27,567 nucleotides of DNA from a virus, in the IMG/VR virus record IMGVR_UViG_3300031746_000134, positions 1 to 27,567 of that record; one strand, given 5' to 3'. Below the pieces are notes generated by a model. The model did no database searches and was not told the DNA's origin. It worked only from the letters and a program-made list of their open reading frames with translations. Made by a program: the position numbers and the translations under genes. Below, in pieces: positions 1 through 9,300 of this stretch (within the stretch, counting starts at the first letter, position 1; each line of letters opens with the position of its first letter).

Positions 1-1731
1 ATACATATCATGAACAGTCTCAATAGCAGAATATATACGACCTTCAAGAACTTCTTCAGTACCTTCTTCCCAAGCAGCTTTAACAGAAATTGGTGCGTAT
101 TTATCAGCTATAGAAATTCCTCTTTTTGTTAAATCAACAGCTCTTCCACCTAAAGATTTTCCTTGCTCAAGTATTCCAGACCATATTTTTTGACCTGTAG
201 CAGAAGCTTGTTTTTTTGTCATTTCAGATGCGGATGCAAGACCAAAATCTTTTACAGAATTTTTAATGCTTTCATCAACGTATTCTTTAATGTTTCTTTT
301 AGCATAGAATTGCTGTAATCCATCATCAAGAATATTTGAACCCAAACGTTCGGCATAAAATGATCCCATCAAAGCAGGAAGATACATAAGCATTTGAGCG
401 TCTTCTGATATTCCAGCTTCAATCATTGATTGTTTAAAACTATCAGCAGCAGTAATGGCCATAGTTCCTGAACCCATCATTCCTCCGAAAGCATTTGCTA
501 CATCATCAGAATATTTCTTAGCAGCATCACCTGTAAGACCTAAAGCAGAAGCTTCAGCAGAACCTAATCCAAAAGCTTTACCAAAAAGTCCTGTTACTTT
601 TCTTGTAGCCAGAACTTGAAAAATAGAACCAGCAGCAGAACCTCCTGACCAAGCAAGAGTTTGAGCATTCTCATTCCATGCTGAATTCTCAACATTATAA
701 GGTGCTTTTATAGAATAAGCGTTAGCTAAATTTTTATAGTAATTATCAGCTTCGTCAACATAATCATCTTTAGTCCATTTACCTCCATCTGTACCATAAG
801 TTAATTCATTTAACTTCCCGGCAACATCATCAAGCCAATCAACAAATCCAACAGATGCAGCAGGAATTTTAGCAATTGTATTTACTATGGCTGAATCAAA
901 AAGATTTTCATACCAAGACTGTCTCATTTTCTGAGGCCCCCAAACACTCATCAAGGCATGTCCTTCATTATTTTCTGAAAGATCAACTTCTTGAGCATAA
1001 GGAAGACCAGTCTCTTCATCGTATCGAACAGCTAGACCTGTGGAATTTTCTGGTCCTCCTGAAAATAAACCAAAGAATTTATCGTAGTCAGCAGTTAAGT
1101 CTCCTACTTTTTGTTTTCTCCCACCTATTTCAATTTCTTTGTAATTTCTGTTTTTTGTATAATCTTCACCATACATAAACTTACTTGTCAATGGATCGTC
1201 AACAATAGCTCTGTACCACCCTTGTTCAAGAATAAAATCATCATTACTTTTAACCTGCTTTCTTTCTCCGTCCTCGTAAGCATACCTACTATCTCCTGGA
1301 TCTTCATCAAAAGTTGAAATTCTACTGTCTAATTTAAAAGGAGATGTAACAGAAGCTACCATTCCTCCAGTTCTTCTTCTCCATGTCAGGTCATAATCAT
1401 CACCGACATCAAACATGTTTTTTTTGTAATTGGCATAACCAGCCTCGGCTTGACTATATATTTTGTCAAATGATTCTGGAGTCCATTCTACACCATTTGC
1501 AGCAGCGTCACCTTTGTAATGTTCAAAGGCTTCATCTTTAGGCATCATGTGAAGAACAAGATCTGGTGATGTTTGTTCTAAACGTTTAACATCACGGTCA
1601 TTATTACCATAGAATTTTAAACCAAAATAATCTACATTGCTTTTTTGAGGCCCACCTTTTACGGGTGGATCAGTATCTTGTGTAGTTTCTAATGTTGGTT
1701 CGTTTACAATTTCTTCATTCTGATCTGACAT
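1..1731 (-). CDS. Large cargo/ejection-like protein, N-terminal 577 codons (runs off the left edge)
   Basis: An uninterrupted frame begins at the ATG at 1731 (protein start MSDQNEEIVN) and is still open at base 1, so the C-terminus is missing. The first ~30 residues are acidic and Thr/Pro-rich. Residues 35-350 are soluble and rich in Asp, Tyr and Trp. Residues 360-465 are rich in Gly, Ala, Ser and Met and look like amphipathic or membrane-active helices. Residues 553-563 contain an acidic cluster (AWEEGTEEVLE). I recognise no catalytic motif. It is the last gene seen in the late direction, after the muzzle-like and two cargo-like genes. In crAss-like phages this place holds very large virion proteins, some carrying a virion RNA polymerase. 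That role is an inference from position only, since the polymerase motifs would lie beyond the window. Confidence 0.75.
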   Translation of the reverse strand, partial: MSDQNEEIVNEPTLETTQDTDPPVKGGPQKSNVDYFGLKFYGNNDRDVKRLEQTSPDLVLHMMPKDEAFEHYKGDAAANGVEWTPESFDKIYSQAEAGYANYKKNMFDVGDDYDLTWRRRTGGMVASVTSPFKLDSRISTFDEDPGDSRYAYEDGERKQVKSNDDFILEQGWYRAIVDDPLTSKFMYGEDYTKNRNYKEIEIGGRKQKVGDLTADYDKFFGLFSGGPENSTGLAVRYDEETGLPYAQEVDLSENNEGHALMSVWGPQKMRQSWYENLFDSAIVNTIAKIPAASVGFVDWLDDVAGKLNELTYGTDGGKWTKDDYVDEADNYYKNLANAYSIKAPYNVENSAWNENAQTLAWSGGSAAGSIFQVLATRKVTGLFGKAFGLGSAEASALGLTGDAAKKYSDDVANAFGGMMGSGTMAITAADSFKQSMIEAGISEDAQMLMYLPALMGSFYAERLGSNILDDGLQQFYAKRNIKEYVDESIKNSVKDFGLASASEMTKKQASATGQKIWSGILEQGKSLGGRAVDLTKRGISIADKYAPISVKAAWEEGTEEVLEGRIYSAIETVHDMY

Positions 1732-1764
1732 AACTATTATTTATATGGAAAAAAATTCAAAACA

Positions 1765-3717
1765 TTATTTAAGCTTAATAGGGCCTTTCATTGGAGTCTT
1801 TGCTCTTTTCTCACCTTCTTGCTTTAATTGCTCTTTAGCATTCATTTCGTAAGCTTTCTTTGCAGTAGCATTAACAACAATTTTTTCACCTTGACGTTCA
1901 GCAGTCTCGCCTACATCGTATTGATCAAGTTCAGGAAGCATGTTTGTAATAGGAATATCTATAATAGCATAAGAAACTTCATCGGTATCCCAAGTCATAG
2001 CACCACCTTCATCTCCATTTATTTTATACTTTTTAGCTTCAGCTTCACTTCTTGACATGTAACCTCCGTATCCTTTTTCAAGAGTTACGTCGTTAGCAGA
2101 TTGTGTATCCCATGTTCCCCAAGTAAATAAACCACTATTGTTTATTAAATCAGTAACTCCTGTTTCTTTATCGCTTGGATCAAAAACTTTAACTCCTTTC
2201 CAAGGAGCATCATCATCAGCAACAACTTTAGCTCTTGCTACCCACTCGTAATTTTTCCAAGCTTTTTCTTGAGCATCCCATCTTGGCTTTGGTGTAGGAA
2301 CTTGTCTTATTTCTAAAACTTCAGATATTTGCATGTTACCAAGTTCTGTAGTTATCTTGTTTCTTTTCTTTCCAATAATAACTTCATTTCCACTTGCAGC
2401 TTGCTTTATAGTCATGCCTCCACCAACAATAGCTTTATTTGCCTGGGCAAGACCTGCAGTAAAATTAGCAGGAGTAAGAACCACAACAGTGTCTTCTGCT
2501 TTTTTAGCAACAAGCTTTCCGTTTTTGTATTCAGGATAAGTTTCTTTTTTAGCAAACTCACCACCTGCTGGGCCTAATCCCATTACAAGAGCTTGAAATC
2601 TTCTTAACTCTTCTGGCTTTTGAATAACCTGACCAGAGTTTTTGTCAATGTTTCTTAATGTTTCTTCATGAACATTTCCAGTGTTATGTTCTTCTGATTT
2701 GAATTTTTGTGCATATTCAGTTATGCGATCTTTGACATAGAGATTAAATAAAAGATCATTCTTAGCTGGATTAGCTATGTCTGCATCTGATATGTAATAA
2801 TCATTGTCATATAAAATATTACCCTTTTTGTCCTTTAAAAAGTCACCTTTCTCATCCATCTTTGGCATCTTGAAAGCTTTTTTATTTTCGACATCAGCGT
2901 AAAAAGCTTGTTTTAAATAGTATTCTTGAGAGTCATTGAATCCATATTTTACCAAGTATCCAATTCCTTTATTTATTTGATCTATATTTTTCGCATCATT
3001 CCATGAATGACCAGTAGTCATAGAAGCAGCATAATCTAATCCTTCAGTAACAGTTGTTGATTCTTTATTAGAAACAGAACCAGCATTTCTATTCATTCCA
3101 ATATGACCATCTGTAAATATTTGATCAACTGCTTGATGAAAATCTTCCTGCTTACCTGTTCCGTTATCAAACTGAACATGGTTTATACCAACAGTACCAT
3201 CTTGTCTTTCGTATAATTGAGGTTCAGCAATTACTGTTTGAACATAATCTCCTTTTTTTCCAAATCCACCATCTACAGATCCAAACTTAGGAACTAGGTT
3301 TCCGTGTTCATTTGTTGCAAGTTCAATATCATTTTGGTGTTGACCACTGTTCTTGTTTTTAATTTGAGACAATCTATCTAGTGTTTGAACTTCATTTTGT
3401 TCAGCAGCATCTTTATCGTAAACAAGCCAACGAGCCTCTGCTACAGCTTTTTTATATTCTGGATCAGACTGAACCCAAGCCATTTCTCCTCCGTACTTAG
3501 TGTACAATGATTGAACTTTAGAATTAAACTCTTTTTCTTGATCGTAAACACGCTGCTTGTCACCTGGATTTCCTTTAGCATCGAAATCAAAATCTTCTGT
3601 TGCAGGCTTTGATTGTACAGGTTTAGTACGTTGAGGTATGTTTGTAACATCAAGCCGAGGTTCTCTGCTATAAGACATAAATCCTGGTGCGTCACCCATA
3701 TAATTTACTAATGCCAT
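1765..3717 (-). CDS. Cargo-like virion protein, 650 aa, function unknown
   Basis: The 650-residue protein is soluble, with no signal peptide or clear membrane segment. It is strongly charged, rich in Lys, Asp and Asn, and has a basic tail (ends KTPMKGPIKLK). Residues ~75-115 look helical (long Lys/Glu/Ala runs), the middle is mixed, and ~440-600 contains alternating hydrophobic stretches that look beta-rich. I see no enzyme motif. It sits between the 520 aa cargo-like gene and the open-ended large gene and is separated from the former by 50 bases holding a good Bacteroidota-type promoter, so it may be transcribed separately from the upstream structural genes. By position I infer a protein stored in the tail barrel or head and ejected with DNA. 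An internal capsid protein is the main alternative. Confidence 0.75.
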   Translation of the reverse strand: MALVNYMGDAPGFMSYSREPRLDVTNIPQRTKPVQSKPATEDFDFDAKGNPGDKQRVYDQEKEFNSKVQSLYTKYGGEMAWVQSDPEYKKAVAEARWLVYDKDAAEQNEVQTLDRLSQIKNKNSGQHQNDIELATNEHGNLVPKFGSVDGGFGKKGDYVQTVIAEPQLYERQDGTVGINHVQFDNGTGKQEDFHQAVDQIFTDGHIGMNRNAGSVSNKESTTVTEGLDYAASMTTGHSWNDAKNIDQINKGIGYLVKYGFNDSQEYYLKQAFYADVENKKAFKMPKMDEKGDFLKDKKGNILYDNDYYISDADIANPAKNDLLFNLYVKDRITEYAQKFKSEEHNTGNVHEETLRNIDKNSGQVIQKPEELRRFQALVMGLGPAGGEFAKKETYPEYKNGKLVAKKAEDTVVVLTPANFTAGLAQANKAIVGGGMTIKQAASGNEVIIGKKRNKITTELGNMQISEVLEIRQVPTPKPRWDAQEKAWKNYEWVARAKVVADDDAPWKGVKVFDPSDKETGVTDLINNSGLFTWGTWDTQSANDVTLEKGYGGYMSRSEAEAKKYKINGDEGGAMTWDTDEVSYAIIDIPITNMLPELDQYDVGETAERQGEKIVVNATAKKAYEMNAKEQLKQEGEKRAKTPMKGPIKLK

Positions 3718-3734
3718 GTCGTGTGATATTTTGT

Positions 3735-3765
3735 CAAATCTAATTAAATTTTAAGCAACTTCAAA
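3735..3765 (-). promoter_or_regulatory. Bacteroidota-type promoter before the 650 aa cargo gene
   Basis: On the minus strand, TTTG (3765-3762) is followed after exactly 19 bases by TAGATTTG (3742-3735). This matches the known Bacteroidota sigma-ABfr consensus of TTTG at -33 and TAnnTTTG at -7. The site lies wholly in the 50-base gap between two genes and ends 17 bases before the ATG at 3717, so the leader would be very short. The match is seen directly; promoter activity is inferred. Confidence 0.6.
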
Positions 3766-3767
3766 AA

Positions 3768-5330
3768 TTAAAGCTTATGCAATTGATCTCTTTCTTCCTG
3801 AGTCATTTTGTAATAATCTTGACGACTAACAAATCCGCGAGCCTTTCCAACTTTTGCAGTATTCAATGTGTTATATTTAGCATCAAGATCATCCATTTGG
3901 TTATTCACCTTATGACCTTTAAGTTGTGCTTCATTATTAAATTGACTTTCTTTTACCCTGAAAATCTGAGCAGTGTTAGCTGCCATGTTTGCACCTTTCT
4001 TTTCTTGAAAATCAGCAGAAGCAATACCTTCATTCATATTGTAACGTTGCATATCTTGTTCGTATTGAGCACGAACTTGATTGGCAGCAGCAATATTAGC
4101 CATTGAATCTTGACCTTGCATATCCCAAAGAGATTGAGATATTTGATTGATACCAGCAACAGTGTTCGCGTGAATACCAACAATTTTGGATGGATCACCC
4201 ATCTCTCTAATAATTTTAGCATTACGTCTTTCTCCTCGCTCAAGATCTGCAGTAGCTTTTGTTTTCATTCCTTGATAGTCGCGAACCATTTCACGATTAA
4301 CAACCATGTTAGGTTGAACACCAGGATGACGACCTTTAGAAGCGTTCCATCCAAGCATTGCAAGATTAGCACCAATTTCCTGATTAGCGTTCTTATCGTT
4401 CTTTGCAAGAAGATCTTCTAAATGCTGTTCATCTGGGGTTAATCCTTCTTTCTTTGGAGTCATTGCCATTACAGCTTCTTGCCATCCAGGAATATTATTA
4501 TCAGCAGGAAGTTGAGCTGAAGGTTTTTTTTCGCTATTATAAATATCCTGGAAAGTACGAGGTTTCATTACAATATTTGAATCAGCACTAGGAGCTACGT
4601 TTGGATCGTATCCAGGTAAATCAAATTGTGGTAAACCAGTATTGTCATTTTCCGTTCCTGTCCATTCTTCGTTTCGAACAAGATCAGGAGCCATTGAAGA
4701 AAGTGTTTCTTGAGGATCATATCCTTCTGGGATATTATAAACCCTAGAAGCTTCTGCGTTTGGAGCTGTACTAACTTCATTTCTAACTCCTATCTTATTT
4801 CCTTGATCATCATAAACTGACTTATCAGTAAACTTTTGAGAATTTCTAAAAGCATCAGGTTGGACACTATCAGTAGAGCCGGCATCCTGATAAGAAGGAT
4901 ATTGATTGTTATTGTTCATCATTAATTCATACATTGACAAACCACCACCTTCTTTAAATTCACCTGCTCTGTTCTCAGGAGTAGTTCCTCCATTAACTCT
5001 TTGGTTATATGGAGAATTAGGAGAAAGATGTTCTGGATCAATTCCTCTTGCTTTTAATTCAGCTACCTGCTGTTCATTCAAAAAGTATTCTTTAGAACTG
5101 ATTCTAATATCAGCTCCTTGACCGCCTCCTTGATTCATACTTACATTTACATTCGGATCATATCCCATATCAGCAACTAAAGCTTTTGCTTTATCAACAT
5201 TTTCGTAAGGAACAACATGACCAGAACCAACGTTCATGATTTTATCATCTGCTTTTGGATGACCATTACCAGGAACAACTCCGTAAGAAGCCCCTCCATG
5301 TTTTGCTGTCATTTGATTAAATATACTCAT
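3768..5330 (-). CDS. Cargo/ejection-like protein, 520 aa
   Basis: Three regions can be seen. Residues 1-130 are Gly/Asn-rich with a compact segment (about residues 73-107, containing ADIRISSKEYFLNEQQ) of the kind I associate with tail-barrel cargo proteins of Bacteroidota phages. Residues 130-290 are Pro/Asn/Asp-rich and probably disordered. Residues 290-520 are almost entirely helical and rich in Gln, Ala, Asn and Met, with a heptad-like character. There is no signal peptide, membrane segment or catalytic motif. It begins 3 bases after the upstream Gly/Ala/Met-rich gene, so the two are very likely co-expressed. A long helical C-terminus following a small ordered head suits an ejected internal virion protein, by analogy with short-tailed phages generally. 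Exact function is unknown. Confidence 0.75.
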   Translation of the reverse strand: MSIFNQMTAKHGGASYGVVPGNGHPKADDKIMNVGSGHVVPYENVDKAKALVADMGYDPNVNVSMNQGGGQGADIRISSKEYFLNEQQVAELKARGIDPEHLSPNSPYNQRVNGGTTPENRAGEFKEGGGLSMYELMMNNNNQYPSYQDAGSTDSVQPDAFRNSQKFTDKSVYDDQGNKIGVRNEVSTAPNAEASRVYNIPEGYDPQETLSSMAPDLVRNEEWTGTENDNTGLPQFDLPGYDPNVAPSADSNIVMKPRTFQDIYNSEKKPSAQLPADNNIPGWQEAVMAMTPKKEGLTPDEQHLEDLLAKNDKNANQEIGANLAMLGWNASKGRHPGVQPNMVVNREMVRDYQGMKTKATADLERGERRNAKIIREMGDPSKIVGIHANTVAGINQISQSLWDMQGQDSMANIAAANQVRAQYEQDMQRYNMNEGIASADFQEKKGANMAANTAQIFRVKESQFNNEAQLKGHKVNNQMDDLDAKYNTLNTAKVGKARGFVSRQDYYKMTQEERDQLHKL

Positions 5331-5333
5331 AAC

Positions 5334-6371
5334 TTAACGATTTAATCTGCCTTTCATCATGCCTGCTAAATTAATAGGAGCACCATCTTTGGCTGAATAA
5401 TAAGCACTATTTGGATCTGCATAAACACTAGAAGCCTGTTGTGCTCTTTGGAAATCAGAACCCAATTGTGCTTCTTCTCTTACAGCTCTTCTTTTTTCAC
5501 TCATTTGATGCATCTTACCACCAACAAGAGCAAAACCTGCAGTAACTAATGAAGCTGGATTTTTAGGATCAATCTTAGAGATTGAATTTCCAAGAACATT
5601 ACTTGATTCAGTAACCTGAGTAACACCTCTATCATCTTTTGAATATTCACCTTTACCCATCATCCCCATTAATGAACCTACCATCTTTGCTCCACCCATA
5701 CCTGTTTTACCTTGGTTTGCACCAGGAAGACTTGTTTTTGAGTCAGGATTTTCAGGAGTCATTGTAGATGGTGGCATAACAGAAGTAGGTCCAGGCATAG
5801 ATCCTGGTTGTCCCATTGGTTGTTGAACGCTTGGCATTGCAGTTTGATCAGGCATTGCTATAGAAGGTTGAACACCTCCTTCAGGTAATACTTGTGGTTG
5901 AACAGCACTCATGTTTGCTCCTGGTGCTAAAGAAGCTGGATCAATTCCTTGTGTAGGAGGTGTAGCTAAAACTTCAGGTTGGTTTCCTTGTATTTTTTTC
6001 AAATACTCAAGTGCTGATAAATCTATACCTGCACCATCGGCAGCATTCAACATATCTACCAATCCATTTTGAGCTGCAGAAAACATTTCATCAGGCTTTT
6101 TGGCTAATCCCATAATTCCTTTCATCATGCCACCGCCACCTTGGCCGCCACCACCTTTTCCTCCCATCATTCCCATTAAGCCTTTTCCTCCAGCCATCAT
6201 TCCTCCTGCACCTGTAGCTCCAGCGGCTCCTGCCGCACCTGCACCAGCACCAATTCCACCTGCGGCTGCACCGGCTGCACCGGCTGCACCAGCTCCTATT
6301 CCTGCGGCTGCTCCACCGCCTCCTACTGCTCCGATAATTCCGGGTATTGCTGCTAATAATGGCCAAGGCAT
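5334..6371 (-). CDS. Gly/Ala/Met-rich probable ejection protein with glycine-zipper N-terminus
   Basis: The N-terminal ~95 residues are nearly all Gly, Ala, Met and Ile. A short hydrophobic start (MPWPLLAAIPGIIGAVGGGG) is followed by many GxxxG / AxxxG spacings and a run of GMMGGKGGGG-type repeats. Such glycine-zipper sequences occur in membrane-inserting proteins. Residues 95-130 form a helix, 130-225 are Pro/Gln/Met-rich and likely disordered, and ~265-345 form a second ordered, largely helical region with a basic patch (SEKRRAVREEAQ). No Sec signal cleavage site is evident. It lies 12 bases downstream of the muzzle-like gene and 3 bases upstream of the 520 aa cargo-like gene. I infer an internal virion protein that may form or line a membrane passage during DNA entry. 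The family is not recognised. Confidence 0.7.
   Translation of the reverse strand: MPWPLLAAIPGIIGAVGGGGAAAGIGAGAAGAAGAAAGGIGAGAGAAGAAGATGAGGMMAGGKGLMGMMGGKGGGGQGGGGMMKGIMGLAKKPDEMFSAAQNGLVDMLNAADGAGIDLSALEYLKKIQGNQPEVLATPPTQGIDPASLAPGANMSAVQPQVLPEGGVQPSIAMPDQTAMPSVQQPMGQPGSMPGPTSVMPPSTMTPENPDSKTSLPGANQGKTGMGGAKMVGSLMGMMGKGEYSKDDRGVTQVTESSNVLGNSISKIDPKNPASLVTAGFALVGGKMHQMSEKRRAVREEAQLGSDFQRAQQASSVYADPNSAYYSAKDGAPINLAGMMKGRLNR
6264..6290 (-). repeat. Tandem 9-bp repeat, three copies
   Basis: The plus-strand unit ggctgcacc occurs three times without gaps, inside the Gly/Ala codons of the ejection-like gene. It is GC-rich compared with the surrounding AT-rich DNA. Such repeats can vary in copy number, which here would lengthen the Gly/Ala tract without breaking frame. 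Confidence 0.8.
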
Positions 6372-6383
6372 ATTTTCTAATTT

Positions 6384-9300
6384 TTAGTGTTTTGATTCTC
6401 TAAATGCTGTTAATACAGATTTTATAAAGATATTATTTCTAGTCTTATATTCCAATCTTATTTTAATCCAACGACCACGAAGACGGCTATCAACACCATA
6501 GATATTGTTTACAGGCTCGTGTAATTGCTGAGTTCTGATAATTGGAATACGCCATAAATTTTCTTGGTATATTGGATCTCTCCAAAAATTTGTTTCATCT
6601 CCAACTCTCCATGGAAAGTGCTCTGAAAACTGATGTTGTGTTTCATAAACAGCTTTGTAAAGATCATCAGGAGAAGAACTGATGTGCATATTATCAAACA
6701 CCTTAGATATATCAGCAGGTTCCTTTACAATGAACTCTACATAAGAAATATCTGGTTCAGGTTTGCCAAAGAACACAGTAGCATTCTCCACGCCTCCAGA
6801 AATTTTTATATCCTGGATCCATGCATCTCCTGCATTATTAGGAACGGGATTCATACTTGGAAATATATCAGGATTGAATAAGAAGAAATCCTCATTAATA
6901 GTCAATGACATTGGAGACGTTGCTGTTCTTTCACCGTGGAATGCAGATAGCCATTCATTGAAAACAATTGTCTTTCCATTCCTAGAGAAATCACAATCAC
7001 CCGGAACTAATGGATTTCCGTTTATCCAAGTAAAATAAATGTCATTATGTTTTCTGTCGTAATGAGCAACAACACCTGCCGTACAAACAGGATTATCAGC
7101 TAGTAGTTCTGTAATGTCAGAGTCTCCAGAATTGATCTCACACAACGAATGCAGTTCAGATCTATAACCGTAGTTGTCACTTGTCATTTCTACAGATAAA
7201 TTACCTTGAGATTGAATTATTCTCCATAGTTTTCTCTTATTATAATCAACGCCATAAATAGATGTATCAGTTGAAATGATAGACCACATGTGTTGAGATC
7301 CAACAAAGTCACTCATGTTTAAATGTTTCTTATCAAGAATATCACCTGTACCAAGAAGTAACTCACCTGCCGAAACACCATTATTCAAAATAGCTTTTTC
7401 ATTTACAAAATGACGATTGACTCCAAATTCTTGAATTGAAATAAGTACGTTATTAAGAACCATTAATCTTGCAATTTTTCCAAGTCTAAAATCGTAATCA
7501 TTTATCGCGTTAAGATCAATCATTCTGTATCCATCAACAAAAGAACCAAGAACATGCTTATTACTATACATGATACCTGCTGGTTTTTTCTCAGCAACAA
7601 AAGGAACTTCTCTATCAAATCCACCATAAAATTTTACTGATAAAACTTCATTGTAACCACGGTTTAAATCTTGAGATTCTTTTTCAATATTTTTTACAGC
7701 AAAATCATAAATGTTAGCTCCTGATCCTGGAAAGAATTTATTGACAACATTTTGAAGTCTCATTTCTGTATTGATCTTGTTCTCAGTTATAATACTAAAT
7801 GAAGTTCCAAACGTAAACAATCTTTCTCCGATTATAGTTTCTAATGGTCCCGGCCAATCAACGTCAAGTAAGCCTCCTCCATCGTCTTTTACACCAACTC
7901 CATACTTAGGGTTAAATAATTGTTTTAACCATGTTCTTTGAAGAAAACAATCTCCTCTATAGAAAACTGTATTATTGATGATTGACGGATTAGCAACCAC
8001 ATCAGCTATCTTAAAGAATTTAGAAATCTTATAATAGTTTGTAGCTTTAAGATCGTACAAATCAGCTATATCAAAAACAGATGGATCAACATTTGTTTTA
8101 TAAACATTACTCAAAGAATATCTTAAATCTTCAGCAGACTTCATTCCAATATAAGAATTCCAAGCCATTGCATGATTTCTTACTTCAATGTATTTCTTTC
8201 CTAATAAGTTTTCAGCAAAGAAATAAAAGTTGCTATTAAAATCTGTTTTTGCTCCTTCATTAAAGAAAGAAGAGAATCCATTATTATTAGCAGGTTCCCA
8301 TTCTTTTATATTTGAAATGTCTGTTAAATTTTTAGAGTAAGTTGAAAATGTATAAACATTATCATTGTAATAATAGTCAGGCTTACTAGCACCAGATTCA
8401 TTAAGAATAGTAAAATCTACTTTAGCAAATGGCTGAACAAAACCTTTAGATATTTCTAAAGTTTTATTAAAGAAATGATCAGGAGAATAGAAGCCAAATC
8501 GATCATCAATTCTTTTGTTTAATTTCTTATGCCAGGATACAAATGTAAATTCATTATCAAACAAAGCACTATAATCAATCCTGTGTATGTAAGGAAATTG
8601 AGCACCATTATCATCGTCCCCTTCTCTTTCGAACATCGGAACAAAATTTTCATTTCTTCTTAGTGTTTGAGGAAAGTCAGGAAGTAAAAACCAAATACCA
8701 CGAATATCTAATCCTGTAGCGGCATTGTAACACGGAATAGTTAATCCTTGGTAAAGAAGAGTTTCATTTCTTTTAGCACGAACAAAATAGAATCCAGAAA
8801 CATTATCAAGAAGATACTGTGGAATTGAAGAAATAGCAGATGTTACATCAAACTTAACACCCATTATTCTTACATCATTTCCGACTACCGTAGGCGATAT
8901 ATTAATGTTTGGAAAGCGATATACACCATTAATGTTTGAGGGACCGGTAGATCCACTGTAATCATCAATTCCTTCTATTGGAAACGCTTGTGTTTCTCTT
9001 CCATTGTTAAGAACACAAACAATACCATACGCATAAGCTTCACCTCTAAAATGTCCTGTATAATTATAGACATTCATTTCGTTGTTGTAAATACCTCTAA
9101 ATAAACCACCTGATATATGTGGTAATAGTTTTGAGTCATCGTATTTAGGCGTTATCTTTTGAGCAAAATCTAATATTGCATTAGCAGAATCATTATCATA
9201 TTGCGTTGTATCAAATAGATCAGCAGCAAAATATCTATTCTCTAATTGAGTATGAGTAATTGCTCCGTCATATTTTGGTTTTGTTTTAATCAACTCCTCA

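Noticed and set aside
876-1317. Plus-strand open frames of 100 and 68 residues opposite the large left-edge gene
   Set aside because: The minus strand is open across the whole region with sensible protein character. These frames are hydrophobic Phe/Leu-rich shadows of AT-rich coding sequence.
2329-2577. Overlapping plus-strand frames resembling membrane proteins
   Set aside because: Both are antisense to the 650 aa gene, overlap each other in different frames, and lack any leader or neighbour on that strand.
6100-6387. Plus-strand 95-residue Pro/Ala-rich open frame
   Set aside because: It is the antisense of the Gly/Ala repeats of the ejection-like gene; Gly/Ala codons read as Pro/Ala on the other strand.
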